From an uncultured Eubacteriales bacterium (GTDB taxonomy: Bacteria; Bacillota; Clostridia; Oscillospirales; Oscillospiraceae): a stretch of DNA of 10,165 nt. The stretch lies in assembly GCA_949744025.1 (NCBI GenBank), contig CATJWA010000229.1, positions 1 through 10,165 of the forward strand, written 5' to 3'. Under the pieces are notes generated by a model that saw nothing but the letters and a program-made list of their open reading frames with translations, searched no databases and was not told where the DNA came from. Shown one piece after another: positions 1-5,677 of the stretch (position 1 is the stretch's first letter; each line of letters starts with the position of its first letter). The translations under genes were made by a program, and so were the position numbers.

Positions 1-1
1 C

Positions 2-157
2 AAGGGCGGCGACCTGCTGCTGGATACCTGCAAGAAGGTGCTTGCCGACGAGTATCCCGAGGTAAACGAAAAAATCCACCTTGCTCTGCCGGACGAAAAA
101 TTCCGCCGCGTGGGCCAGTCCGCCGCCGCGGCGAGCCTGCCGGAAATCGTAAAGTGA
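2..157 (+). CDS. C-terminal end of an unrecognised cytoplasmic protein (5' truncated)
   Basis: The window opens inside an open frame giving 51 residues before a TGA stop. The tail is soluble and charged, starts KGGDLLLDTCKK and ends RRVGQSAAAASLPEIVK, with no membrane segment or signal. I do not recognise the family from this fragment and name no function. Its stop codon lies inside the GTGAGG ribosome binding site of the esterase gene 10 bases further on, so the two genes are very probably co-transcribed and translationally coupled. The reading as coding is supported by the high-GC third positions, which match the esterase gene, and by the tight junction. Confidence 0.7.
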   Translation, partial: KGGDLLLDTCKKVLADEYPEVNEKIHLALPDEKFRRVGQSAAAASLPEIVK

Positions 158-167
158 GGCGTGTGGC

Positions 168-839
168 ATGAAAAAACACATAGTCTGCCTCGGTGACTCC
201 AACACTCACGGCTACTGCGCCGACCCCAATGACTGCACCGACGGTCAGCTCGCCCGCTTCAACGAGGACGAGCGCTGGACCATGCTGCTGGAAAAAAAGT
301 TGGGCTCTGAGTATAAGGTTTACGAGGAGGGTCTTTCCGGCCGCACCACGGTGTTTCCAGACCCGCTGTACGACGGGCTGGACTCGCTGCACTATCTCTG
401 GCCCTGCCTGAAAAGCCACGAGCCGGTGTCGCTGCTCATAGTTATGCTCGGCACGAACGACAGCAAGGAGCGCTTCGGCATGAACGCTTTTGCTATTGGT
501 CTTGGTATGCGCCGTCTGGTGCAGAAGGCAAAGACCGTGGACTGCTGGGGCCCCGGCGGAGAGCCGAAAATTCTCATTATCGCCCCGCCCCCGATAGGCG
601 AGGGCGTGCTGACCTCACCCGTCGCCGACGAGATGGGTACAATGGGTCCCGGCTGCGTGGAGAAGTCGCTGAAAATCCCCGGCGAATTCCGCCGTGTGGC
701 GCAGGAAAACGGCTGCATGTTCCTCGACGCCGCCGACTGCGGAGCGGAGTTCAACCAGATTGACTTCATGCACCTGACCAAAAAGGGCCACGCGAATTTA
801 GCGGACGGAATTTATGAGTTTATAAAAGACAAGATATAA
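168..839 (+). CDS. GDSL/SGNH-family esterase (arylesterase-like hydrolase)
   Basis: The 223-residue protein has all SGNH blocks. Block I is GDSN with the nucleophile Ser11, block II is in EGLSGRTT (Gly55-Gly58), block III is GTND with Asn97, and block V is DFMHLT with Asp199 and His202 completing the triad. The run EGLSGRTT...LGTND...IIAPPP resembles the octameric arylesterase/acyltransferase type known from Mycobacterium smegmatis (from memory, not searched). It would hydrolyse acyl or acetyl esters, but the substrate cannot be read from sequence. There is no signal peptide (start MKKHIVCLGDSN), so the enzyme is probably cytoplasmic. The ATG is chosen because GTGAGG lies 8 bases upstream and the catalytic block follows within ten residues. 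It is the last gene of its unit, followed by a hairpin. Confidence 0.9.
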   Translation: MKKHIVCLGDSNTHGYCADPNDCTDGQLARFNEDERWTMLLEKKLGSEYKVYEEGLSGRTTVFPDPLYDGLDSLHYLWPCLKSHEPVSLLIVMLGTNDSKERFGMNAFAIGLGMRRLVQKAKTVDCWGPGGEPKILIIAPPPIGEGVLTSPVADEMGTMGPGCVEKSLKIPGEFRRVAQENGCMFLDAADCGAEFNQIDFMHLTKKGHANLADGIYEFIKDKI

Positions 840-850
840 AAAACAGGCAA

Positions 851-880
851 AAAGAGTTGGCCATTATCGGCCAACTCTTT
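851..880. terminator. Bidirectional intrinsic terminator between convergent genes
   Basis: A perfect 12-bp stem (AAAGAGTTGGCC / GGCCAACTCTTT) with a 6-base loop sits between the convergent esterase and SLH genes. Read on the minus strand it is followed by TTTTTGCCTGTTTTTT, a good U-tract for ending the SLH transcript. On the plus strand the tail is only CAATATTATAT, so termination of the esterase unit may be weaker. Confidence 0.85.
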
Positions 881-900
881 CAATATTATATCTCAGATTA

Positions 901-1971
901 TCACGAGCCCGCAGCAATGTCTACACGCAGCTCAGGGCTGGCAATGCGAGACACTATCGTGGCGGTTTCCGCGCGCGTTATGCTGTCCTCGGGGTGGAAG
1001 CCGCCGTCCTCATAGCCCGTGACCACGCCCGCGCGGGCGAGCCGGTGTATGTATTCCACATAGTAGTAATAGTCCACTTCGCTCTCGCTTTTCGACGGGC
1101 CGCCGTCCCAAAACGGCAAAGGCACGTCATTCAAGGCGCTCTGCCTTATCTCCGGCAGCGCCTCCAGCGGCAAGGCGCGTCCGAGAAGATACGCCATTTC
1201 CGCGCGTGTGGCGGGCCGCGAAAGCGACTGCCCGTCTGTCTTCATATAAAAATCCTGCACAATTCCGTATATGAGCGCGTATTCCAGATACGGCCCGTAC
1301 CATTCTTCTCCGGTCCCATCGTTGTCCTTCTGCTGTGCCGCGGCGCTCTGCGTAAGCCATGTTAGGATATTTTCCTGTTCCCCGCTTCCGCCGTGGTAAA
1401 TGTTGTGCAGCCGGCAGGCGATTACTATAGCCTCGCACAGGCGAAGCTGTCCCTGGGGCAAAAACGTGCCGTCTCCCATGCCGTCCATCAGCCCCAGCTC
1501 CACCGCCGCGGCTACCGGTCCGTTCTCCCTGGCGTACCAGGCATTTTTATCCACATCCGAGAACATGCCGTCGGTGTATTCCCGCTCCCTGACAAAGTTT
1601 CCGCAGCCTGAAACGCCGCTCCCCAATGTGATAAAGCGTATACCCTCGCGCTCCGCCAGCTCCTGGGCGAAGGTACCCGTGTGTCCGTATATCGCGGAGG
1701 GTTTGTTGCCAAACACATACTCGTCCTGCGCGCCAGTAACGGACGAGGGGATATACACGCTCGTTATGCCGCGTATGTAATTCAGCGCCGCACTCCCTAT
1801 AACCTCAGCAGAGGACGGTATTTCAAGCTCATTGCCGCTACCCATATCCATGCCCGTGTACTCCACAAGAACCCCGTTTTCCACCCTGAAGCCGCCGGTA
1901 TAGGCCATAGGCCGCACGGTTGGGATAAGAAGCATAGCAAGGCTCAAGATAAGTGTTATAATTTTTTTCAT
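901..1971 (-). CDS. Secreted S-layer-homology protein with BspA-type leucine-rich repeat
   Basis: With the start used here the protein has 356 residues. It begins with a signal peptide (MKKIITLILSLAMLLIP, probable cleavage after Ala23). A short BspA/LRR_5-type repeat at about residues 45-117 follows (LEIPSSAEVIGSAAL, then SVYIPSSV, then IYGHTGTFAQELAEREGIRFITL in pieces). Three SLH modules lie at about 137-192, 224-268 and 280-345 (for example FSDVDKNAWY, GYEDGGFHPEDSITRAE). SLH triplets bind pyruvylated secondary cell-wall polymer, so the protein is probably wall-anchored; no enzyme domain is visible. An in-frame ATG 24 bases further upstream exists, but AAAGGGG lies inside that extension, 9 bases before the chosen ATG, and the signal peptide begins with MKK there. 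The gene lies 71 bases after the yesL-like gene on the same strand, with no evident promoter between them. Confidence 0.88.
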   Translation of the reverse strand: MKKIITLILSLAMLLIPTVRPMAYTGGFRVENGVLVEYTGMDMGSGNELEIPSSAEVIGSAALNYIRGITSVYIPSSVTGAQDEYVFGNKPSAIYGHTGTFAQELAEREGIRFITLGSGVSGCGNFVREREYTDGMFSDVDKNAWYARENGPVAAAVELGLMDGMGDGTFLPQGQLRLCEAIVIACRLHNIYHGGSGEQENILTWLTQSAAAQQKDNDGTGEEWYGPYLEYALIYGIVQDFYMKTDGQSLSRPATRAEMAYLLGRALPLEALPEIRQSALNDVPLPFWDGGPSKSESEVDYYYYVEYIHRLARAGVVTGYEDGGFHPEDSITRAETATIVSRIASPELRVDIAAGS

Positions 1972-2042
1972 CGCATCATTCCCCTTTTGTATCATTCAGA
2001 AAACCGCCAAAGCAGCATCCATGCACAGCGTCACTCCACCCC

Positions 2043-2693
2043 CTACCTCAAATACCACGGCCACTCCTCCCTCGGCAGGTCCTCAAGCCCCTCCTCCATG
2101 GGCGTGTACTTTTTCAGCACAGGCTCCAGAAACAGCGACACCAGCAGCGCGTCCACCGCAGGCAGGAAAATCCACACCATGAAAAACATATATTTTACGC
2201 AGGTCAACACAGTCAGCACGTTGAGCACCGCCGCCGCGGTCACGCGCGGCAGATGCCGTATCGTAAGCTGCGCCGCGTCCCGCAGCAGAGAACGCACCGT
2301 GCAGTCAAAGCGTGACAGCGCCGCAGAGGCAACACTGAGCATACCTACCGGCAGCAGCATGATAATCAGATAGGCAATTCTTGCCGCCGGTGGGGCAAGC
2401 TGCCCGAGCATGAAGTTAAACCACGCAAACAGCACTCCAAGTATCACAAACACCGCCGAGGTCCCTATTCCGGTTTTTAGGTTGTCACGAAAGGCACGCA
2501 GGAAGTTCACATACGGTCCGCGTTCCCCCCGCCGCAGGCACTTCACGCAGCTGTAATATAGCGCTGAGGACGCCGGCACAATAGTGAGCACCGGCAGCGA
2601 GCATACCAGCCACAAAAGGCTGAGCACGCACACGTCCAGTATCCGCTCCGTAGCACGGAAAAGAATATTGTTCGAGCTGAAAAAACCACCCAT
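2043..2693 (-). CDS. YesL-like (DUF624) integral membrane protein
   Basis: The 216-residue protein has about five hydrophobic segments (roughly 20-42, 76-96, 103-125, 150-168, 170-190). It has the typical DUF624 opening, with a short polar N-terminus, a first helix ending in SLPVLTIVPASSALYY, and a charged loop with R-x-F-L-R-A-F-R. Members often sit next to carbohydrate ABC transporters or two-component systems (B. subtilis YesL), but their molecular role is not established. Neither neighbour type is present here. The ATG is preceded by AGGAGAG at 7 bases and a likely promoter is visible just upstream. The C-terminus (PMEEGLEDLPREEWPWYLR) is acidic and probably cytoplasmic. The SLH-protein gene downstream is likely on the same transcript. 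Confidence 0.8.
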   Translation of the reverse strand: MGGFFSSNNILFRATERILDVCVLSLLWLVCSLPVLTIVPASSALYYSCVKCLRRGERGPYVNFLRAFRDNLKTGIGTSAVFVILGVLFAWFNFMLGQLAPPAARIAYLIIMLLPVGMLSVASAALSRFDCTVRSLLRDAAQLTIRHLPRVTAAAVLNVLTVLTCVKYMFFMVWIFLPAVDALLVSLFLEPVLKKYTPMEEGLEDLPREEWPWYLR

Positions 2694-2714
2694 ATACTCA
2701 CTCTCCTGCTAAAC

Positions 2715-2743
2715 AGCATACCACAATCCACCGCTGCGCGCAA
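2715..2743 (-). promoter_or_regulatory. Probable sigma-A-type promoter of the yesL-like/SLH unit
   Basis: On the minus strand TTGCGC is followed after 17 bases by TATGCT with an extended -10 TG (TGGTATGCT). Transcription would start about 15 bases before the ATG, giving a very short leader that still contains the AGGAGAG binding site. Both hexamers depart from consensus, so this is a moderate call. It lies back to back with the promoter of the divergent arsC-like operon. Confidence 0.5.
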
Positions 2744-2769
2744 GGCTTCAAAAAAAACACCGATTTTTC

Positions 2770-2798
2770 TTGTGCTTTTCATTCCGGTGTGCTATAAT
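2770..2798 (+). promoter_or_regulatory. Extended -10 promoter of the ArsC-like/flavoprotein operon
   Basis: A perfect TATAAT preceded by TGC (an extended -10) lies 17 bases after TTGTGC. The ATG of the ArsC-like gene is 29 bases downstream, and TTGGAGG sits 6 bases before it. The weak -35 is compensated by the extended -10, as is common in Gram-positive promoters. Confidence 0.75.
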
Positions 2799-2827
2799 TT
2801 CACATCACCAAAACTTGGAGGCCAGCT

Positions 2828-3184
2828 ATGCTTTTTATAGAATATCCCAAATGCACCACCTGCCAGAAGGCCCGCAAATGGCTGGAGGAAAACGGCGTCG
2901 AGTTTGACTCCCGCCACATAAAGGACGAGCGCCCCACCGCCGCGGAGCTAAGGGAATGGCACGAGCGCAGCGGCAAACCGCTGCGCCGCTTTTTCAACAC
3001 CAGCGGCCAGCTCTACCGCAGTCTTGCGCTCAAGGACCGTCTGCCGGACATGAGCGAGGAGGAGCAATACGAGCTGCTCTCCTCGGACGGTATGCTTGTA
3101 AAGCGCCCGCTGCTTGTCGGTGACGACTTCGTGCTCGCCGGTTTCAGGGAGAGCGAGTGGAAAACCGCTCTCGGCCTTGAGTAA
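2828..3184 (+). CDS. ArsC/Spx-family thioredoxin-fold protein with CxxC (YusI/YffB type)
   Basis: This is a complete 118-residue member of the ArsC/Spx superfamily. It has the redox motif C9-T-T-C12 after the first strand (MLFIEYPKCTTCQKARKWLE), the FFNTSGQLYRSL and LKDRLPDMSEEE helices, and the conserved Arg93-Pro94 (VKRPLLV), where the proline is the cis-Pro of the fold. Family proteins are glutathione- or thioredoxin-linked reductases or regulators. The two-cysteine site and the lack of Spx-specific C-terminal features suggest a small reductase rather than Spx itself, but arsenate as substrate is unproven and no ars genes are near. TTGGAGG is 6 bases before the ATG. The next gene begins 7 bases after the stop and is a flavoprotein with a cysteine cluster, pointing to a shared redox role (inference). 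Confidence 0.88.
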   Translation: MLFIEYPKCTTCQKARKWLEENGVEFDSRHIKDERPTAAELREWHERSGKPLRRFFNTSGQLYRSLALKDRLPDMSEEEQYELLSSDGMLVKRPLLVGDDFVLAGFRESEWKTALGLE

Positions 3185-3191
3185 AAGCCGC

Positions 3192-3941
3192 ATGTCTCCC
3201 CTGCCCGAGAAGGGGCTGACCTCGTCCGGCCCTCAGGAGGAGAAAAGCAAGATAAGGACCGTGATAATCCACGGCCAAAGCCACAAGGGCTCGACCTACA
3301 ACACCGCGCGGCTGCTCGCGGCCAAGCTTGGGGGAGCTATAAGTGAGTTTTTTCTCCCTGTGGACTTCAACTTCTTCTGCCGCGGCTGCGGCGCCTGCTT
3401 CACCGACGAGACTCAGTGCCCGCATTATCCGCATCTCGAACCAATCCTGCGCGCACTGGACGACGCCGATGTGATAATTCTCGCCAGCCCCGTGTACGTC
3501 TACCACGTCACCGGCGCCATGAAGTCCTTCCTCGACCACTGCGCCTTTCGCTGGATGGTCCACCGCCCGTCGGAGAAGATGTTCCGCAAACAGGCTGTTT
3601 GTATCTCCACGGCCGCCGGCTCGGGCACCAAAAGCACCAACCGCGACATGGCCGACAGCCTGTTTTTCTGGGGTGTTCCGAAGATATACACCCTCGGCTT
3701 TAATGTAATGGAGACCTCATGGGAAAAGGTCAGCCCGAAAATAAGGAGCAAAATTGAGGAGGAGACCACGGCGCTTTACCTGAAGATAAAGTCCAATCTC
3801 GGCCTTGTCAAGGTTCCGCGTAAGACCAAGGCATTCTTTGCCCTCATGCGCAAAATGCACAAGCGCGGCTGGAACCGTGCCGACATAGAATACTGGCATG
3901 AGCGCGGCTGGGACAAAAACCGGCGCCCTTGGAAATTTTGA
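3192..3941 (+). CDS. NAD(P)H/FMN reductase-like flavoprotein with Isf-type cysteine motif
   Basis: The fold is flavodoxin-like: first strand plus FMN phosphate loop (RTVIIHGQSHKGSTYNTA), then LASPVYVYHVTGAMKSFLDH around the isoalloxazine site. The cysteine run C63-x2-C66-x2-C69-x6-C76 (FCRGCGACFTDETQC) fits the compact CX2CX2CX4-7C motif that binds a 4Fe-4S cluster in iron-sulfur flavoproteins; whether a cluster is bound is not certain. The C-terminus ends in a WHERGWDKNRRPWKF tail. Start: the ATG used here (249 residues) has no ribosome binding site and adds a 20-residue polar extension not usual in the family. A strong AGGAGGAG at 3235-3242 points instead to position 3252, where the codon is ATA and the flavodoxin domain begins (229 residues). 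The gene follows the ArsC-like gene by 7 bases and precedes a membrane protein by 8, so it is mid-operon. Confidence 0.85.
   Translation: MSPLPEKGLTSSGPQEEKSKIRTVIIHGQSHKGSTYNTARLLAAKLGGAISEFFLPVDFNFFCRGCGACFTDETQCPHYPHLEPILRALDDADVIILASPVYVYHVTGAMKSFLDHCAFRWMVHRPSEKMFRKQAVCISTAAGSGTKSTNRDMADSLFFWGVPKIYTLGFNVMETSWEKVSPKIRSKIEEETTALYLKIKSNLGLVKVPRKTKAFFALMRKMHKRGWNRADIEYWHERGWDKNRRPWKF
3235..3242 (+). promoter_or_regulatory. Strong Shine-Dalgarno pointing to an ATA start codon
   Basis: AGGAGGAG lies inside the annotated flavoprotein frame. Nine bases after it, in frame, is ATA at 3252-3254, followed directly by AGG ACC GTG ATA ATC CAC GGC (RTVIIHG), the first strand of the flavodoxin domain. 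No ATG, GTG or TTG lies at a useful distance; the next GTG (3261) is 18 bases away and would cut into the strand. Confidence 0.6.
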
Positions 3942-3949
3942 GGTGAGCA

Positions 3950-4435
3950 ATGCTTAAGAAATACCGCCTCGGCTTTGAACCATGGGCCGCCGCGCTGTTC
4001 GTGCTGATAATGCTGCCGAACGTTATATGGTTTTCCATGCCCGAGCGCCCCTTTGACTTTCTGCGCATACATAGCCAACTACCGGCTGCGGACACCATAG
4101 CCTCAATAGCGCGCGTGCTGATGATCGCCTGCCTGTGCTTTTTTAAAAACACGCAGGCGCCTCCCACGCGCCTCCGTCTCCTCACCGCCGTCTGCGCGGC
4201 CTGTGTCCTGGCCTACTATGTCATGTGGGCGCTGTACTTTCAGGGCGCCGGTATGCTCGGATTTAAGTCGGCACCCGTGGTATGGGGACTGTGCCTTTTC
4301 CCCTGTACGGCCTTCATCCTGTTCTCCATTGACCGCAAAAACCTCCCCGCCCTCGCTTTCGCGCTTATCTTCACCCTCTGTCACACCGTCTGCACCCACG
4401 CAATCCTGAGCCTTGTGTGGGATTACAGTGCATAA
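3950..4435 (+). CDS. Small five-helix integral membrane protein, family not recognised
   Basis: The 161-residue protein is mostly hydrophobic, with likely membrane segments at about 12-28, 48-66, 77-97, 109-127 and 133-156. The N-terminus is MLKKYRLGFEPW and the end is LSLVWDYSA. I recognise no catalytic motif. The loop after the first helix (NVIWFSMPERPFDF) and the short basic turns suggest a compact bundle. The stop of the flavoprotein gene overlaps GAGGTGAG, the ribosome binding site 8 bases upstream, so the two genes are translationally coupled and the protein may be a membrane partner of the redox pair (inference). The TAA stop is the first part of the terminator that ends the operon. 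Confidence 0.8.
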   Translation: MLKKYRLGFEPWAAALFVLIMLPNVIWFSMPERPFDFLRIHSQLPAADTIASIARVLMIACLCFFKNTQAPPTRLRLLTAVCAACVLAYYVMWALYFQGAGMLGFKSAPVVWGLCLFPCTAFILFSIDRKNLPALAFALIFTLCHTVCTHAILSLVWDYSA

Positions 4436-4486
4436 AAAGTGAAAAAATCTCCGGTCTATCAATAGACCGGAGATTTTTTCACTTTT
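4435..4486. terminator. Perfect 25-bp bidirectional intrinsic terminator
   Basis: A perfect inverted repeat of 25 bases per arm with only CA between the arms (in practice a small TCAA loop). The GC-rich core is CTCCGGTCTAT / ATAGACCGGAG, flanked by A6 on the left and T6 on the right, so both strands read hairpin plus U-tract. It serves the plus-strand redox operon and the minus-strand RNase J operon. It begins at the last base of the plus-strand gene's TAA, and the minus-strand gene's TAG lies 2 bases beyond its other end. Confidence 0.95.
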
Positions 4487-4488
4487 CA

Positions 4489-5247
4489 CTATTTCATCTG
4501 CTCCCGCCGCGCACGCAGTTCGTCAAAAAAGCTGCGGCGCTCATCATAAAAGCTGTGCAGCGCCTCGTCGCTGTGCATACGCCGGTAGGCCGAGAAGAAA
4601 AAGCCCAGCCTCGCGCGCCGCGCAAACCGCTCCTGCCGCGTGTGCTCCTTGAATTCCTCATATCGGATGACGATCTGCTTCTCCGCGGCAAAACGCCGCA
4701 GCTTGACCATAAGCTGCGTAGAGCTTGCAAGGTCGATAATAAACACGCCGTAGAAAAAACCTATGACAAAGCTGAAGGTCAGATTACGCGACAGCCAGTC
4801 CAGTGCGCCCAAAATGTGCGGATGCACCAGAAAATAGTACACCGCCCCCAGCACCGCCCAGAAGAACGAGAACAACGGGCATATAATGCCCTGCACGTTG
4901 CCCCACTGCTCGCTGTAGTCCCAGAGCTTTATATTCATACCCCGGATGAAAATCACGCCGGCTATGTACTCGATAATCGTCATCCACGCCGCCATGAAGA
5001 TAAACAGCGCAATCTTGCGCATAAACGGGTCATTCACCTTCAAATAGGGCTCGCAGGAGGCGATAATGTATAAAAGTGTCAGCCCGAAGCCATACAACGG
5101 CAGATACGGCCCCGTAAGAAAGCCTGGGTTAATCCAGCGCCGCTCGGGGTTCGCCCCCGAAAAAAAGCGCCTGTATACAACCTCAAGGCACCATCCGATA
5201 AGACTTCCCATGAAAAACAGGAAGGCCAGCAAAATAAACGTGTTAAT
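4489..5247 (-). CDS. CmpB-type membrane protein (PF06541, putative ABC-transporter type IV)
   Basis: This is a multi-spanning protein with the signature stretches of the PF06541 family: GWCLEVVYRRFF near the N-terminus, INPGFLTGPYLPLYGFG, LWDYSEQWGNVQGIICPLFSFFW in pieces, then three further helices and a basic, Arg/Glu-rich cytoplasmic tail of about 75 residues. The biochemical role of the family is unknown despite the ABC-transporter label, and no ATPase is nearby. Start: TTG at 5232 is the only conventional start codon near the N-terminus (247 residues) but has no binding site near it. GAGGTG (5255-5260) is placed correctly for ATT at 5247, giving a 252-residue protein with a full first helix (NTFILLAFLFFMGSLIGW). 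ATT is used here. It is the last gene of the RNase J operon, 33 bases after the ArsC-like gene. Confidence 0.85.
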   Translation of the reverse strand: MNTFILLAFLFFMGSLIGWCLEVVYRRFFSGANPERRWINPGFLTGPYLPLYGFGLTLLYIIASCEPYLKVNDPFMRKIALFIFMAAWMTIIEYIAGVIFIRGMNIKLWDYSEQWGNVQGIICPLFSFFWAVLGAVYYFLVHPHILGALDWLSRNLTFSFVIGFFYGVFIIDLASSTQLMVKLRRFAAEKQIVIRYEEFKEHTRQERFARRARLGFFFSAYRRMHSDEALHSFYDERRSFFDELRARREQMK

Positions 5248-5254
5248 AAAGCCC

Positions 5255-5260
5255 CACCTC
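5255..5260 (-). promoter_or_regulatory. Shine-Dalgarno pointing to an ATT start codon
   Basis: On the minus strand GAGAGGTGGGG contains GAGGTG, a six-base match to the anti-Shine-Dalgarno, followed after 7 bases (GGGCTTT) by ATT AAC ACG TTT ATT TTG. The TTG is about 22 bases from GAGGTG, too far for normal initiation. ATT is therefore the best-placed codon for initiation, as in infC of enterobacteria (established for that gene only). Confidence 0.55.
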
Positions 5261-5280
5261 TCTGTCTGTGTCCGCGGCGC

Positions 5281-5613
5281 TCACTCCCAGTCCTTCCATA
5301 CCTCGGGGCAATAGCCAACCGTGGCCTGCCGTCCGTTGCGCACCACCGGAGTTTTTATCAGATACGGCTCCTCAAAAAGCTTTTCCAGCTTTGCCTCGTC
5401 CGAGGCAAGATACTGTATCAGCGGGTAGTCCCTGTCGTTTTTGTCAATCATCGCCTCAAGCCCCACCGCACTCTTAACGCTGGACAGCTCTCCCCGACTC
5501 ATGCCGAATTTCACAACATCCACAAACTGATACTTAATCCGCCTCTCCTTAAAATACCGCTCCGCCTTTTTGGTGTCAAAGCATTTGCTTTTCCCAAATA
5601 TCTGTATGTTCAC
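5281..5613 (-). CDS. ArsC-family thioredoxin-fold protein with a single active-site cysteine
   Basis: The 110-residue ArsC-superfamily protein (MNIQIFGKSKCFDTKKAERYF) has Cys11 but a CxxT site (C-F-D-T) in place of CxxC. The arginine normally before the cis-proline is also changed: the segment reads LIKTPVV (Pro89), with Lys87-Thr88 before it. A second cysteine, Cys102, lies near the C-terminus (VGYCPEVWKDWE). Single-cysteine members exist; whether they reduce arsenate or bind another thiol partner is not known here. The start is GTG, preceded by a G-rich run (GGGGGG) at 7 bases. The gene follows RNase J by 64 bases and is in its operon. It is a distant paralogue of the CxxC protein at 2828-3184. 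Confidence 0.82.
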   Translation of the reverse strand: MNIQIFGKSKCFDTKKAERYFKERRIKYQFVDVVKFGMSRGELSSVKSAVGLEAMIDKNDRDYPLIQYLASDEAKLEKLFEEPYLIKTPVVRNGRQATVGYCPEVWKDWE

Positions 5614-5639
5614 CGTACAGCCCCCCAGTTGTGCCGGAT

Positions 5640-5667
5640 TGACAGGACGCCGACAGGCGCCCTGTCA
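5640..5667 (-). other. Intercistronic hairpin downstream of RNase J
   Basis: A 12-bp stem with a 4-base loop lies about 10 bases after the RNase J stop (TGACAGGGCGCC / GGCGTCCTGTCA on the minus strand, including one G-U pair). It is followed by CAATCCGGCACAAC with no U-tract, so it is unlikely to be an intrinsic terminator. It could shield the upstream message from 3' exonucleases or mark a processing point between RNase J and the ArsC-like gene (inference). Confidence 0.65.
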
Positions 5668-5677
5668 TTTCACGCCC

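Noticed and set aside
1681..2373. Plus-strand frame of 230 codons opposite the SLH and yesL-like genes
   Set aside because: It spans the junction of two well-supported minus-strand genes and has random-looking composition.
2828..3184. Annotation of the CxxC protein as a true arsenate reductase in an ars operon
   Set aside because: No arsR, arsB or acr3 gene is present, and the family includes many proteins without arsenate activity, so only the superfamily is named.
4417..5073. Plus-strand frame of 218 codons starting in the membrane protein and crossing the 25-bp terminator
   Set aside because: It runs through the terminator and is antisense to the CmpB-type gene; no family pattern or binding site.
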